Below are positions 31,126 to 40,902 of a stretch of DNA of 64,000 nucleotides, piece by piece. The position numbers and the translations under genes are program-made. Within the stretch, counting starts at the first letter, position 1; each line of letters begins with the position of its first letter. Below the pieces are notes generated by a model. It did no database searches. It was given only the letters and a program-made list of their open reading frames with translations, and was not told the origin of the DNA. The stretch comes from Marinobacter segnicrescens (lineage in GTDB: Bacteria; Pseudomonadota; Gammaproteobacteria; Pseudomonadales; Oleiphilaceae), in the NCBI RefSeq assembly GCF_900111555.1, contig NZ_FOHZ01000007.1:143186-207185 (forward strand). The letters are read 5' to 3'.

Positions 31126-32169
31126 CTAACCGAAGGTACCCTGCCCCGATTCGGACAGCACTTCCGTCATGGCTCGAAACATCTGCACCATTACGGCCGG
31201 GTTACGCCCAGGTCCGCCTGCAATATGCCCCCAGTCTGACTCGATCACGTCCAACCTGGCACCGGGCATTAACGCCGCCTCCCGGCCGGCATCTTCCACG
31301 GTGAAATACAGGTCGGTGCGGCAGGGCAGAAGGCGTGCCGGCATGGTGATGCGGGACAACGCCCGGGGCAGGTTGTGACGATTGCCGGGGAACCGGCCAA
31401 CGGATCCCCGCTGCCAGGCATCAAGGACTGACAGCAGATCATTGGCATCCTGGGCGAGATGGTCCTGTTCCCAGAACTGCAGCAGCGCTTCGACGGACTC
31501 GAACCCCAGTGCCTTGTACCCGCTGTTGCGGAAGAATGCCTGGGAGTAGGCCCAGCCGGCATAGACTCGGGCGAAGGCCCTGAGCCCGGCCTCCGGTGGG
31601 CGGTTGTAGCGGCCTTCCTGAAAGGACGGATCGGCTTTCAGGGCGGCCTTCACTCCCTCAAGGAACAGCCAGTTGTGGGGCGAACATTCTGCGGTGCAGC
31701 AGCTGGCCACCACTGCCCGCACCCGGTCCGGCCAGGCCGCAGCCCACTGCAGGGCCTGCATGCCCCCCATGGACCAGCCCGCTACCAGTGCCAGGGAGGC
31801 ACCGCCGAACACATCATCCACCAGTCGTTTCTGCAGCGCGATATTGTCGTACAGGGTCAACCGGGGGAAGCCTGCGCCGCCCTGGTCACCGCGGGTGTTG
31901 GAAGGCGAGGAGGACTCGCCCGCGCCCAGCATGGCCGGGATCACAATGCAGTAGCGTTCCGGGTCCAAAGGGCTGTTGCCATCCAGCAGGGGGTAGTTTC
32001 CCGCGGCTGCACCACCGTAGTACGTGGGTAGCAGAACCAGGTTGTCTTTTGGTGCATTGAGGGTGCCGATCTGATGGTAGACCAGGCGGGCATCCCTGAG
32101 GGATCCGCCTTCAGACAGTTCCAGGTTCGATACCCTGAATTCTTTGATTTTCCAAGATGTTCTGTTCAT
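31126..32169 (-). CDS. Alpha/beta hydrolase, MetX (homoserine acyltransferase)-like
   Basis: A 347-aa alpha/beta-hydrolase of the MetX-like group. The nucleophile elbow is GWSMGGMQAL (Ser), and a late Asp (TDLYFTVED) and His (ESDWGHIAGG) complete the triad. LTLYDNIALQKRLVDDVFG is a family feature. True MetX normally acts in methionine synthesis, but the context here is nitrogen metabolism. It is divergent from the glnT-type gene and has its own AGGAATCCGGGA ribosome-binding site. The substrate is unknown. Confidence 0.8.
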   Translation of the reverse strand: MNRTSWKIKEFRVSNLELSEGGSLRDARLVYHQIGTLNAPKDNLVLLPTYYGGAAAGNYPLLDGNSPLDPERYCIVIPAMLGAGESSSPSNTRGDQGGAGFPRLTLYDNIALQKRLVDDVFGGASLALVAGWSMGGMQALQWAAAWPDRVRAVVASCCTAECSPHNWLFLEGVKAALKADPSFQEGRYNRPPEAGLRAFARVYAGWAYSQAFFRNSGYKALGFESVEALLQFWEQDHLAQDANDLLSVLDAWQRGSVGRFPGNRHNLPRALSRITMPARLLPCRTDLYFTVEDAGREAALMPGARLDVIESDWGHIAGGPGRNPAVMVQMFRAMTEVLSESGQGTFG

Positions 32170-32225
32170 TCCCGGATTCCTTTGGAAGCAATTCTGAAAT
32201 CACGCCAATCGGTATACATACACAC

Positions 32226-32241
32226 TGGCATGTAAGTTGAA
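32226..32241 (+). promoter_or_regulatory. Sigma-54-like promoter candidate ahead of the glnT-type gene
   Basis: TGGCATGTAAGTTGAA matches TGGCACG-N4-TTGCA in layout but has TTGA instead of TTGC at -12, and T for C in the -24 element. The same TGGCATG-N4-TTGA variant appears at 40795-40810. I found no NtrC-like dyad close by. It may be weak or chance. Confidence 0.35.
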
Positions 32242-32317
32242 TGGAAAGTCCGTGCCAGATTCCAGCGGTGCCGGAGCCCCGGTGCCAGACCAACACAACG
32301 GACAACGGAACATCACC

Positions 32318-33676
32318 ATGTCAGACACCATGACCACCCAGAACCTCAAACAGCAGCTGGCGGATGCCGGCGTGAAGTACGCGATTGCCAGCTATGTGGA
32401 CATCCACGGCATCAGCAAGGGGAAATTTGTCCCCATCGCCCACCTGGGCCAGATGATGGAAGGCTCGGAGCTCTATACCGGCGCGGCGCTGGATGGGGTA
32501 CCCCAGGACATCTCCGACGATGAAGTGGCGGCTATGCCGGACGCCGCGGGTGTCGCCATCTGCCCCTGGAACCGCCAGCTGGCCTGGTTCCCGGGCAACC
32601 TGTATCTCAACGGGGAGCCGTTCGAGGCCTGCTCCCGGAACATCTTCCGTCGCCAGCTCGATGCCGCCACAGATATGGGCTATCGCTTCAACCTGGGCAT
32701 CGAGACCGAGTTCTTCCTGTTCCGGGATACCGAAGACGGGGGCTTTGCACCGGTGAGCGAACGGGATACCGCCGGCAAGCCGTGCTATGACCCCCGCACC
32801 ATGATGGACAACCTGGCGATCATGGACGAGATCGTGGAGGCCATGAATGAACTGGGCTGGGATGTGTATTCCTTCGACCATGAAGATGCCAACGGCCAGT
32901 TCGAAACCGATTTCCGATACGCCGATGGCCTCACCATGGCGGACCGGTTCGTGTTCTTCCGCATGATGGCCAACGAGATTGCCCGCAAGCACGGCGCCTT
33001 TGCCAGCTTCATGCCCAAGCCCTTCGCCGACCGCACCGGCAGTGGTGCCCACTACAACATGTCACTGGCGGATCTGAAGACCGGGGAAAACCTGTTTGAA
33101 GCCAACGGTAACGATGCCCACGGCTGTGGCATCAGCAAGCTGGCCTACCAGTTCATTGCCGGTGTACTGAAGCACGCCGGCGCCATCAGCGCGGTGATTG
33201 CCCCGACGGTCAACAGTTACAAGCGCCTGGTACGCCAGGGCAGCATGTCCGGTTCCACCTGGGCGCCCGTCTTCCAGTGCTATGGTTCCAACAACCGCAC
33301 CAACATGATCCGCATCCCCGGTGTTGGCGGCCGTATCGAGTGCCGGGCAGCGGATATTGCCTGTAACCCCTATCTGGGTAGCGCCCTGATGCTCGCGGCG
33401 GGTCTGGAAGGTATCCGTGAACAACTGGACCCCGGTGCCCCCCACCATGAGAACATGTACAACTACAGCGACGCCGAGATTACCGCCCAGGGCATCGAAT
33501 ACCTGCCGCGGAACCTGGGTGAGGCGGTGGAAGCCTTTGAGGCAGACCCCCTGTCAAAGGCGGTATTCGGCGAGGCCATGTTCAACAGCTTTGTACAGTA
33601 CAAGCGGGGCGAGTGGGAAAGCTACCAGAACCATGTGTCGTCCTGGGAGGTGGAGCGTTATCTGAAGATGTTCTGA
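32318..33676 (+). CDS. glnT: GlnT-type (type III) glutamate--ammonia ligase homologue
   Basis: This 452-aa protein of the glutamine synthetase superfamily has a catalytic domain with GIETEFFLFRD (metal-binding Glu), EDANGQFETDF, FMPKPFADRTGSGAHYN and RIPGVGGRIECRAADIACNPY. It is shorter than GlnA and lacks an obvious adenylylation-tyrosine segment. Homologues make glutamine or gamma-glutamylmethylamide. The start at 32318 (MSDTMTTQNLKQQL) was taken over an upstream frame extension. Between two guanidine units it could reassimilate the released ammonia or glutamylate an amine. The exact substrate cannot be read from sequence. Confidence 0.85.
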   Translation: MSDTMTTQNLKQQLADAGVKYAIASYVDIHGISKGKFVPIAHLGQMMEGSELYTGAALDGVPQDISDDEVAAMPDAAGVAICPWNRQLAWFPGNLYLNGEPFEACSRNIFRRQLDAATDMGYRFNLGIETEFFLFRDTEDGGFAPVSERDTAGKPCYDPRTMMDNLAIMDEIVEAMNELGWDVYSFDHEDANGQFETDFRYADGLTMADRFVFFRMMANEIARKHGAFASFMPKPFADRTGSGAHYNMSLADLKTGENLFEANGNDAHGCGISKLAYQFIAGVLKHAGAISAVIAPTVNSYKRLVRQGSMSGSTWAPVFQCYGSNNRTNMIRIPGVGGRIECRAADIACNPYLGSALMLAAGLEGIREQLDPGAPHHENMYNYSDAEITAQGIEYLPRNLGEAVEAFEADPLSKAVFGEAMFNSFVQYKRGEWESYQNHVSSWEVERYLKMF

Positions 33677-33701
33677 CCAGCTAAAAAGTGATTCAGTCGA
33701 G

Positions 33702-33732
33702 AACCCCATCCCGGTTGATGGGGTTTTCCTTT
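33702..33732 (+). terminator. Rho-independent terminator after the glnT-type gene
   Basis: AACCCCATC (33702-33710) pairs with GATGGGGTT (33717-33725) around a 6-nt loop, followed by TTTCCTTTAT. It ends the plus-strand gene. The minus-strand TetR gene finishes 22 bp further on. Confidence 0.8.
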
Positions 33733-33753
33733 ATGGGCTAACCCTCAACCAGG

Positions 33754-34374
33754 TCAGACAGTACGACTGGCCGTCAGCAGGTTCCAGAATTTTCTCTGAA
33801 AGAAAGACATTTCCTGTTCCAGCGAAAACAGCTCCGGTAAGAACAGCCAGCTCTGGGTAATCCCCATCAGGTAGGTGTAACTCAGCAAACCCAGCTTTTC
33901 CGGGTCTTCGTCGGTGTCCAGCAGCCCTTTGCTGACTGCGCTGGCAATCAGCGACCGGAAGAGGGTGACGATGGACCGGGTCAGCTCCCGCTCCCGCGCC
34001 AGGGTCCGGCCCATGGCTTCGGTCAGTTCGGTCTTGTTGAGCAGGATCTCGAAGGATTGCCGGTACTTGCGGTCGTTCGCCAGCAACCACAGCCAGCGCT
34101 CGATGAAATGATCCATAGCGTCAATGGGGGTATTGGCCATGGCCCGGCATTCCGCCACCAGAGCTTCCAGCGGCTCCTGGGAATATGAGAGCACCGCTTC
34201 GTAGAGGTCATCCTTGGAATCGAAGTGCCAGTAGATCGGGCCGCGGCTGAAGCCGGCTTCCCGGGCGATCCGGCTCAGGGTGGTGAGTGAATAACCGTCG
34301 CGGCTGAACAGGGTCAGTGCGGCTTCCAGAACGGCCTGGCGGGTTTTTTCGGCGTCTTCCTTGGTACGGCGCAT
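33754..34374 (-). CDS. TetR-family transcriptional regulator
   Basis: A 206-aa regulator with an N-terminal TetR helix-turn-helix: LSRIAREAGFSRGPIYWHFD, then SKDDLYEAVL. The beginning RRTKEDAEKTRQAVLEAALT resembles the AcrR/TtgR subgroup. It lies downstream of the substrate-binding protein gene in the guanidine unit, 72 bp away with a hairpin between. It may control the local genes or an efflux system elsewhere. Effector and targets are unknown. Confidence 0.88.
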   Translation of the reverse strand: MRRTKEDAEKTRQAVLEAALTLFSRDGYSLTTLSRIAREAGFSRGPIYWHFDSKDDLYEAVLSYSQEPLEALVAECRAMANTPIDAMDHFIERWLWLLANDRKYRQSFEILLNKTELTEAMGRTLARERELTRSIVTLFRSLIASAVSKGLLDTDEDPEKLGLLSYTYLMGITQSWLFLPELFSLEQEMSFFQRKFWNLLTASRTV

Positions 34375-34402
34375 AAGGTCGAGTCAGATGAGGCTTGCGA
34401 AA

Positions 34403-34422
34403 GGCACGAACTGAATCGTGCC
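34403..34422 (-). terminator. Possible terminator between the substrate-binding protein gene and tetR
   Basis: On the minus strand GGCACGA pairs with TCGTGCC around a short loop, followed by TTTCGC. The stem is short and the T run weak. If real, it separates tetR from the guanidine carboxylase unit or lowers its expression. Confidence 0.4.
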
Positions 34423-34446
34423 CTCCATGTTGTGGTCAGGCAAGCG

Positions 34447-35526
34447 TTAAAGCTCCCCGTCTGCCGCCATCTGCATGTAACGGTCATTGAACCGGAACTG
34501 CACGTTGCCCTCGTCGCCCATGACGGAACCATCCGGGAACTCGATACCCACGAAGTCGGGACTCATGGCGCCCTGGCCCAGCAGGCCCTTGTCGAAAGAG
34601 AACTGGCGAACGCTGTCCATCGCCTCGCGGGCTTCCTCGCTGTTGATGAATTCCACCGAGTTGGCTGGTTCCCAGAACATCCGCATGCCTGAGAGTTGAG
34701 CCTCATAACCGGCCCGGTCAGTACCGGAAATCTCGCCCAGCATGGCCCGCGCCTCGCGGCCCTCGTCACTGTCGGAGCGCAGGATGTCCATGGTCTCGAA
34801 CCAGGCGCCCACCAGGGCCTTGCCCAGGTTCGGGTTGTCTTCGAGCGTCTCGGTGTTCACCAGGGTCAGATCCTTGATATGCCCGGGAATCTGGTGGGAA
34901 TCAAACAGCTGGGTGGTACCGGGATAGTTGTTCACCTCCGCCAGCAGAGGATTCCAGGTGGCCACATGCCGGACATCATCCGTCTGGAAAGCGGACACCA
35001 GGTCGGCGTCGGAAATATTCACCACATTGATGTCCCGCTCTTCCAGCCCCACTGAATCCAGTGCCCGCACCAGCAGGTAGTGGGACACTGACAGCTCCAC
35101 CAGGTGAACCGTCTCACCTTCCAGATCCTCGATGCTGGTTGCGTCCTTGGACACAAGGCCGTCGTTGCCATCCGAGAAATCCCCCACAATCAGTGCCGTG
35201 GTATCAATACCAGAAGCGGCGGGAATGGACAGTCCGTCCATACTGGTGGCGACCACGCCATCAAACTGGCCGGCGGTGTACTGGTTGATGGACTCGATAT
35301 AATCGTTGACCTGGACGATATCCACCTCAATGTCGTACTTGTCCGCCCATTTTTTCATGATGCCGCTGTCCTCAGCATACTGCCAGGGTACCCAGCCGGC
35401 GTAGATGGTCCAGGCGATGCTGAAGGAATCCCTCTCCTGTGCCAGGGTACTGAAAGACAGGGAGCTGGCAAGGAGGCCCGCTCCCAGAACGGCGCTGATT
35501 TTCTGGGTCAGTTTACGTGTTTTCAT
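34447..35526 (-). CDS. ABC transporter substrate-binding protein, probable guanidine uptake
   Basis: This 359-aa periplasmic protein of the TauA/NMT1-like type has an N-terminal signal peptide (LGAGLLASSLSFSTLA, cleavage probably before QERDS). The mature part starts FSIAWTIYAGWVPWQYAED and contains GQFDGVVATSMDGL, typical of nitrate/taurine-type binding proteins. It follows the carboxylase gene by 45 bp. No permease or ATPase is adjacent; the matching pair lies at 29149-30749 under its own riboswitch. Guanidine as ligand is inferred from shared control. Confidence 0.88.
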   Translation of the reverse strand: MKTRKLTQKISAVLGAGLLASSLSFSTLAQERDSFSIAWTIYAGWVPWQYAEDSGIMKKWADKYDIEVDIVQVNDYIESINQYTAGQFDGVVATSMDGLSIPAASGIDTTALIVGDFSDGNDGLVSKDATSIEDLEGETVHLVELSVSHYLLVRALDSVGLEERDINVVNISDADLVSAFQTDDVRHVATWNPLLAEVNNYPGTTQLFDSHQIPGHIKDLTLVNTETLEDNPNLGKALVGAWFETMDILRSDSDEGREARAMLGEISGTDRAGYEAQLSGMRMFWEPANSVEFINSEEAREAMDSVRQFSFDKGLLGQGAMSPDFVGIEFPDGSVMGDEGNVQFRFNDRYMQMAADGEL

Positions 35527-35571
35527 GATGCTCTCCCCGGGCTTTGCCCGTTATTGAAAGACGTTTCGGAT

Positions 35572-38500
35572 TCAGTTGCTGATCTCTTCCACAATCACCA
35601 CGGGGGTGCCCGGCGATACCGCCTGGCCCGCATCGCGGCGGATTTCCACCACCCGCCCGCTGACCGGGCTGAGCAGTTCGATCTCCATCTTCATGGACTC
35701 CACCACCGCCACTGGTCGCTGGGCACTGATTTCGTCCCCTGGTTTCACCAGGCATTCCCAAAGGTTGCCGGCCACGTGGCTTTCCACCGCGTGCTGGCCG
35801 GCCGGCAGGTTGGTGGTGTCGTCTTCACCGGTGTCCTCAATGGGCGTTTCGGCGCTGAAGTTGATCTGGCCGGACTCGATCCAGCGTTGCAGCTCCTCAT
35901 CGAAGGCCTGCTGGCGGTGGGCCGTGAAGTCGCGGATGTCGCCTTCGTTTTCAGCCAGGAAACCCTCGTAGTCCTTGAGGTTAAAGTGCGTTTCCTCGAT
36001 ACGGATGGGGTAGTCGCCATTGGGAAAGTCGCGGCGGATCTGCTTGAGTTCGTCGCTGCTCACTTCATAGAAGCGCACCTGGTCGAAGAAGCGCAGCAGC
36101 CAGGGCTTGCCGGGTTCGAAGTGCTCTGTGGTGCGGTAGCGGTTCCACATCTGCAGGGTGCGGCCGACGAACTGATAGCCACCGGGTCCTTCCATACCGT
36201 AGATGCACAGGTAGGCGCCGCCTATGCCCACGGAGTTCTCTGCGGTCCAGGTGCGGGCCGGGTTGTACTTGGTGGTGACCAGCCGGTGGCGAGGGTCCAG
36301 GGGAGTGGCTACAGGCGCACCCAGGTAAACATCCCCAAGGCCCATGACCAGGTAACTGGCGTTAAAAACGGTTTTCTTGACCTCGTCGATGTTGTCCAGC
36401 CCGTTGATGCGGCGGATAAACTCCAGGTTGCTGGGGCACCAGGGGGCGTCCTTGCGCACCGACTGCATGTACTTGGCGATGGCGGTATGACACGCCTCGT
36501 CGTCCCAGGACAGGGGCAGGTGCACGATGCGGGCAGGCACGTCCCATTCCGGTTGTTTCTCAAGGGCCTGCTCGGCGCTGATCAGCAGTTGCAGCAGTTC
36601 CTGTTGGCCCAGCCGCTGGCTGTCGTAGTGCACCTGCAGCGAACGGATGCCGGGTGTCAGCTCCAGTATGGCCGTATGGGCCTGCTCCCGCAGCCACAGC
36701 ATCAGGGCGTGGGCGCGGAAGCGAAGCCGGATATCCAGCTCCATGGGGCCATATTCCACCAGCACATAGTTGTCGCCGGCGGCGCGATAGACCACGCCGG
36801 TTTCATGTTCGTCGGTGGAGAGCGTGGCGAGTATCGGGGTTTGCGGCCTGATTGGCGTAATACGCGCAGACGCGGCGGTCAGGGTGGCGATGGATTCGTC
36901 CAGGGCTTCCCGCAGGGCCACGGCCTGGTCCTGGCTGACCGGCACGAATTGCACCTTGTCACCGGCCTTGAGCTGGCCCAGCTTCCACAGGTCGGCGCTG
37001 ATCACCGTGACCGGGCATACGAAGCCGCCCAGGCTGGGGCCATCCGGCCCCAGGATGACCGGCATATCACCGGTGAAGTCCACGGTACCCACCGCGTAGG
37101 CATTGTCGTGGATGTTGGACGGGTGCATGCCGGCTTCGCCGCCGTCACTGCGGGCCCATTCCGGTTTCGGGCCGATCAGGCGTACGCCGGTGCGACTGGA
37201 GTTGTAGTGAATCTCCCATTCGCTGTCGAAGAAGGTGTCGATGTCAGCCTGGGTGAAGTAATCCGGGGCTCCGTGGGGACCATAGGTCACGTGCAACTTC
37301 CAGGTCTTGCCCATGGTGGGTTGCAGGCCCTTGCCCAGCTTTGCCTTGTCCACTGGCGTGCACTGCGGCAGCTGGAGGACATCCCCGGCCCGCAAGGCCC
37401 GGCCACCGTGGCCACCGAACTGGCCAAGGGTAAAGGTGCTGCGGGAATCCAGGTAGGGCGGGCAGTCCAGCCCGCCCCGGAACAGCACGTAGGCCCGGGC
37501 GCCTTCGCCGGTGGTGGCCCCCAGTTTCAGGGTGGCCCCGGCGGGGATGTCCAGTACCTCCCAGAAAGGCACTGGCTCGCCATCCAGGCTGGCGTCCAGC
37601 GATGCGCCGGTCAGCACAATCTGGGTAGCCCGGTTGAATGCCAGTGTGGGGCCCTTCAATGTGATTTCCAGGCCGGCCGCACTTCCCTCGTTGCCCAGCA
37701 GGCGGTTGCCCAGGCGGAAGGAGTAGCTGTCGAACGGCCCGGATGGGGGTACCCCGATTTCCCAGTAGCCGATGCGCCCGGGGTAGTCCTGGATGGTGGT
37801 CATGGTGCCACCGCTGACCACATCTACGGTGGAGGGCCGGTAGTTGAACTCGTTCAGGGTGCGGGTGAACAGCCGGCCCTCCACGAACCGCTCATCCGCC
37901 AGTACCTGGCGCACGTAGGTGCGGTTGGTTTCGATGCCGTAGAGCTGGCTGTCGTCAAGGGCCTGCATCAAGCGTGTGCGGGCGCTTTCCCGGTCAGCCT
38001 CATGGACAATGACCTTGGCCAGCATGGGGTCATAGAGCGGCGAGACTTCGGTGCCCGGTTGAATCCAGGAATCGATACGCAGGCCGGCATCCTGTGGCCA
38101 GCTGACATTGGTAAGCAGTCCGGCGGAAGGCTGGAAATCCTTGTTGGGGTCTTCGGCATAGATCCGTGCCTGGATGGCATGGCCCTCTGGAGTCAGGCCG
38201 GCGGCCTGGTCGCTGAGGTTGGTCAGGGTGCCGGCGCCCAGTTCCACCATCCAGCGCACAATGTCCACGCCGTATACGGCCTCGGTCACGCCGTGCTCCA
38301 CCTGTAAGCGGGTGTTCACTTCCAGGAAGTAGAACTCGGTGGTATCCGGGTCGTAGATGAATTCAACGGTACCGGCACTACGGTAGGCGATCTGTTCTCC
38401 AAGGGCGCGGGCGGTGGCATGCATGCGCTGGCGGACCTCAGCGGACAGCCCCGGCGCCGGGGCTTCCTCGATCACCTTCTGGTTGCGGCGCTGGGCGGAG

Positions 38501-39201
38501 CAGTCACGTTCCCCCAGGGCGGCCACCGTGCCCTGGCCATCGCCGAACAGCTGCACCTCGATATGGCGGGCGCGTTCCACGAACTTTTCCAGGAACACCC
38601 CGCTGTTGCTGAAGTTGTTCTGGCTCAGCCGCTGTACGGATTCGAAGCTCTTCGACAGGTCGTCATCACCGTAGCAGCGGGACATGCCGATACCACCCCC
38701 GCCGGCCGTGCTTTTCAGCATCACCGGGTAGCCGATGCGTCCGGCTTCCGCCAGGGCCTGGTCCAGTCCGGTCAGCAGACCGGTGCCGGGCAACAAGGGC
38801 ACACCCGCCTCTTCCGCCAGCGCACGGGCGGTGTGCTTGAGGCCGAACTGTTCCATCTGCTCGGGGGTCGGCCCCAGGAAGACGATGCCTTCGGCCTCGC
38901 AGCGACGGGCAAAGCCGGCGTTCTCGCTGAGAAAGCCGTACCCGGGGTGCACGGCCTTTGCGCCGCTTTCTGCCATTATGTGGAACAGCTTGTCCTGGTC
39001 CAGGTAGGTCTCAGCGGCGGAACCCGCCCCCAGGGACCAGGCTTGGTCAGCCTGGCGAACGTGGAGGGAATCCGCATCCGCTTCGGCATAGACCGCGACC
39101 GACTGAATATCCATGGCTCGCAGGGTACGGATGATTCTGCATGCGATGGCACCCCGGTTGGCGATCAGGACCTTGTCGAAGCACGGCTTTGTCAGTTCCA
39201 T
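35572..39201 (-). CDS. Biotin-dependent guanidine/urea carboxylase
   Basis: The 1209-aa enzyme carboxylates guanidine or urea with ATP and bicarbonate. Domains in order: biotin carboxylase (about 1-460; [31 protein letters not shown]), KipA/AHS2-like carboxyltransferase part (from about 465; [20 protein letters not shown]), KipI/AHS1-like part (about 885-1040; [20 protein letters not shown]), and a C-terminal biotinyl domain with biotin Lys about 1171 in ESMKME. Next to two DUF1989 genes and behind a guanidine riboswitch, guanidine is the better-supported substrate; families with this context have been shown to act on guanidine. The start overlaps the preceding gene by 10 bp. Confidence 0.95.
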   Translation of the reverse strand: MELTKPCFDKVLIANRGAIACRIIRTLRAMDIQSVAVYAEADADSLHVRQADQAWSLGAGSAAETYLDQDKLFHIMAESGAKAVHPGYGFLSENAGFARRCEAEGIVFLGPTPEQMEQFGLKHTARALAEEAGVPLLPGTGLLTGLDQALAEAGRIGYPVMLKSTAGGGGIGMSRCYGDDDLSKSFESVQRLSQNNFSNSGVFLEKFVERARHIEVQLFGDGQGTVAALGERDCSAQRRNQKVIEEAPAPGLSAEVRQRMHATARALGEQIAYRSAGTVEFIYDPDTTEFYFLEVNTRLQVEHGVTEAVYGVDIVRWMVELGAGTLTNLSDQAAGLTPEGHAIQARIYAEDPNKDFQPSAGLLTNVSWPQDAGLRIDSWIQPGTEVSPLYDPMLAKVIVHEADRESARTRLMQALDDSQLYGIETNRTYVRQVLADERFVEGRLFTRTLNEFNYRPSTVDVVSGGTMTTIQDYPGRIGYWEIGVPPSGPFDSYSFRLGNRLLGNEGSAAGLEITLKGPTLAFNRATQIVLTGASLDASLDGEPVPFWEVLDIPAGATLKLGATTGEGARAYVLFRGGLDCPPYLDSRSTFTLGQFGGHGGRALRAGDVLQLPQCTPVDKAKLGKGLQPTMGKTWKLHVTYGPHGAPDYFTQADIDTFFDSEWEIHYNSSRTGVRLIGPKPEWARSDGGEAGMHPSNIHDNAYAVGTVDFTGDMPVILGPDGPSLGGFVCPVTVISADLWKLGQLKAGDKVQFVPVSQDQAVALREALDESIATLTAASARITPIRPQTPILATLSTDEHETGVVYRAAGDNYVLVEYGPMELDIRLRFRAHALMLWLREQAHTAILELTPGIRSLQVHYDSQRLGQQELLQLLISAEQALEKQPEWDVPARIVHLPLSWDDEACHTAIAKYMQSVRKDAPWCPSNLEFIRRINGLDNIDEVKKTVFNASYLVMGLGDVYLGAPVATPLDPRHRLVTTKYNPARTWTAENSVGIGGAYLCIYGMEGPGGYQFVGRTLQMWNRYRTTEHFEPGKPWLLRFFDQVRFYEVSSDELKQIRRDFPNGDYPIRIEETHFNLKDYEGFLAENEGDIRDFTAHRQQAFDEELQRWIESGQINFSAETPIEDTGEDDTTNLPAGQHAVESHVAGNLWECLVKPGDEISAQRPVAVVESMKMEIELLSPVSGRVVEIRRDAGQAVSPGTPVVIVEEISN

Positions 39202-39830
39202 ACCAGCACCTCGATCGGAGTGGGGTTCCAGCCATTGCAGGGGTTGTTCAGCTGCGGGCAGTTGGAAATCATCACCAGCACGTCCATCTTTGCCTCCAGC
39301 TCCACGTACTTGCCGGCGTCGGAGATGCCGTCGGCGAAAGTCAGGCCGCCGTCGGCGGTCACCGGCACGTTCATGAAGAAGTTGATGTTGTGGGTGATGT
39401 CCCGCTTGCCCATGCCTAGCTCCTCATGCTCGGTGACGGCCACCAGCCAGCTGTCGCGGCAGGCGTGCATGCACTTTTTCTCCAGGGCATAGCGGGTGGT
39501 GTTGCTCTCCGCCGCGCAGGCACCGCCGAGGGTGTCGTGGCGGCCGCAGGTATCGGCGGTGATCTCCAGCATTACGTTGTTTTCCGAGGACATCAGCTTT
39601 GAACCGGCGGTGAGGTAGACGTTGCCCTGCTCGCGGATGGTGTCCACGGCGCTGTAGCGCTCGGTGGGGTTATCGGCGTTGTAGAACAGGGTATCGGCGG
39701 CCTGGTTGCCCTCCAGGTCAAGGATGCGAAGGGTTTCGCCGGCTTTCACCACTTTCAGGAAGTATTCGCCTGCCGGCACGGTTTCCCGGAAGGCGGCGTT
39801 GTCGGGGTTGAGCTTGCTTTCTCTGATCAT
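39192..39830 (-). CDS. DUF1989 urea/guanidine carboxylase-associated protein (carboxyguanidine deiminase subunit)
   Basis: This 212-aa protein belongs to the urea-carboxylase-associated DUF1989 family. Likely metal or catalytic residues are seen in [19 protein letters not shown] and [10 protein letters not shown]. Work on the guanidine pathway assigns the two DUF1989 proteins as carboxyguanidine deiminase (CgdA/CgdB), which removes ammonia from carboxyguanidine to give allophanate. I cannot tell A from B by sequence alone. It starts 13 bp after its paralogue and overlaps the carboxylase gene, a tight operon. Confidence 0.92.
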   Translation of the reverse strand: MIRESKLNPDNAAFRETVPAGEYFLKVVKAGETLRILDLEGNQAADTLFYNADNPTERYSAVDTIREQGNVYLTAGSKLMSSENNVMLEITADTCGRHDTLGGACAAESNTTRYALEKKCMHACRDSWLVAVTEHEELGMGKRDITHNINFFMNVPVTADGGLTFADGISDAGKYVELEAKMDVLVMISNCPQLNNPCNGWNPTPIEVLVWN

Positions 39831-39843
39831 CTCCGGCCTCCGG

Positions 39844-40569
39844 TTACTGGAACAGGTGGTACAGGGCGTTATTAGCGAAAGCCCGGGTGGCTTCCGGCGA
39901 CGAGGTCTTGCAGGGATCGGCGTCGGTCACCGGGGCGGCCCGGAAAAGCTGGTAACGTAGCGGGTGGCTGGGATATTTCGGGGCCGGGTTGAGGGGATGC
40001 GGGCAGGTATGAAGCACCACGATGGTGTCCATCTCGAAGCGCAGATCCACGGTGGCGCCGGCGTGTGAGCGATCACTCACATAGCTCAGATTGCCCTCCC
40101 CATCCACCTGAACCTTGCTGAACCAGTTGAGGTTGGCGGTGAGGTCCTTCTTGCCCAGACCGTACTTGGCCAGTTCGTTAAGAAAGCTGGTGAGGCCGTT
40201 GCGGTGATAGTGATTGTGGGCCTGCTGATAGGTTTTCTTACCCCAGCGTTTTTCGACCAGGTGGGCGTTGCAGGTACCGGAGACGGTGTCGTGCCAGCCC
40301 AGGTCGTCACGAATGATGGAAGCGAAAACCCGTCCCATATCGGAGAGCAGCACATGACCCCTGGTGAGCAGGAAGGTGTGCTGGTTCTTGAGGGTATCCG
40401 GCATGTTGTAACGTTCGAGGGGATTCTCGGGGTTGTACATCAGCATGCCGACATTGGCACCGCCGGTTTCATCGATCAGTCGCAGGACATGGCCACGGCG
40501 CATGACAAAGGACCAGTGGGATCCGCCGGGAATCAGATCGTCGTAGAGGGGAGCTGCAGTTGCGAGCAT
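39844..40569 (-). CDS. DUF1989 urea/guanidine carboxylase-associated protein (carboxyguanidine deiminase subunit)
   Basis: This 241-aa paralogue of the downstream DUF1989 protein is the first gene after the second guanidine-I riboswitch. It carries [17 protein letters not shown] and [16 protein letters not shown], matching the [10 protein letters not shown] and [10 protein letters not shown] positions of its partner. Together the pair is expected to form carboxyguanidine deiminase. The ribosome-binding site is GAGGAAAAGGCG. The pair plus carboxylase and allophanate hydrolase make a complete guanidine degradation route. Confidence 0.92.
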   Translation of the reverse strand: MLATAAPLYDDLIPGGSHWSFVMRRGHVLRLIDETGGANVGMLMYNPENPLERYNMPDTLKNQHTFLLTRGHVLLSDMGRVFASIIRDDLGWHDTVSGTCNAHLVEKRWGKKTYQQAHNHYHRNGLTSFLNELAKYGLGKKDLTANLNWFSKVQVDGEGNLSYVSDRSHAGATVDLRFEMDTIVVLHTCPHPLNPAPKYPSHPLRYQLFRAAPVTDADPCKTSSPEATRAFANNALYHLFQ

Positions 40570-40626
40570 CGCCTTTTCCTCCTGGTTCGGGTTGCAAAAA
40601 AACGAGAGGCGTCAGTCACTGAACGA

Positions 40627-40728
40627 TCCTCCCGGGCTTTTGTCCCGCCGTGTAACCTTTGGAAAAGGTCGTCAACTCTCGGACCAGTCACCTGCCTGGC
40701 ATCAGCAGATCGGAACCCTAGTTGACCT
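40627..40728 (-). promoter_or_regulatory. Second guanidine-I riboswitch (ykkC subtype 1)
   Basis: On the minus strand the order AACTAGGGTTCCG, variable hairpin, CTGGTCCGAGAG, ACACGGCGGGACAAAAGCCC, GGGAGGA is the same as at 30799-30898. Conserved blocks are nearly identical, while the variable hairpins differ in sequence, so this is not a recent exact duplication. It precedes the DUF1989 pair and carboxylase by about 60 nt. Confidence 0.96.
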
Positions 40729-40794
40729 GTTTGTCAGATTGTCGCGCTTTGATATGTGGCTCAGTACCAACGTCTCGCTGCGTACCGTGACCCT

Positions 40795-40810
40795 ATCAAG
40801 CTCCATGCCA
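40795..40810 (-). promoter_or_regulatory. Sigma-54-like promoter candidate for the guanidine carboxylase operon
   Basis: The minus strand reads TGGCATGGAGCTTGAT, the layout of TGGCACG-N4-TTGCA with A in place of C at the -12 GC. The start would lie near 40785, some 55-60 nt before the riboswitch. The deviation at -12 lowers confidence; the position relative to an NtrC-like dyad raises it. Confidence 0.45.
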
Positions 40811-40887
40811 TGTGAAGCATGTTGTTGATAAATAAAGATTATCCTTGATATTGGTGAGATGTATGGCCCAGTTCGATAAACGGGATC

Positions 40888-40902
40888 GCACCGGGTTGGT
40901 GC
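40888..40902. promoter_or_regulatory. Candidate NtrC enhancer site, with a half-site 42 bp upstream
   Basis: GCACC-GGGTT-GGTGC is an exact GCACC-N5-GGTGC dyad, the core of NtrC sites, centred about 110-115 bp before the predicted sigma-54 start at 40785. A second half-match, TGCACCAGGATAATCG, lies at 40929-40944, 42 bp (four helical turns) further upstream, a common spacing for NtrC pairs. The rest of the 40733-41046 interval holds no gene and must also contain the nhaB promoter. Confidence 0.55.

Noticed and set aside
35104..38307. Plus-strand open frame of over 1000 codons inside the carboxylase gene
   Set aside because: It is fully antisense to an intact, well-recognised biotin carboxylase. 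Long antisense frames are expected from GC-rich third positions. No domain or ribosome-binding site supports it.
40782..40800. Minus-strand GG-N10-GC (AGGGTCACGGTACGC) as the carboxylase promoter
   Set aside because: The spacing fits, but the bases around GG and GC do not match the sigma-54 consensus. The TGGCATG-N4-TTGA element just upstream fits better overall.
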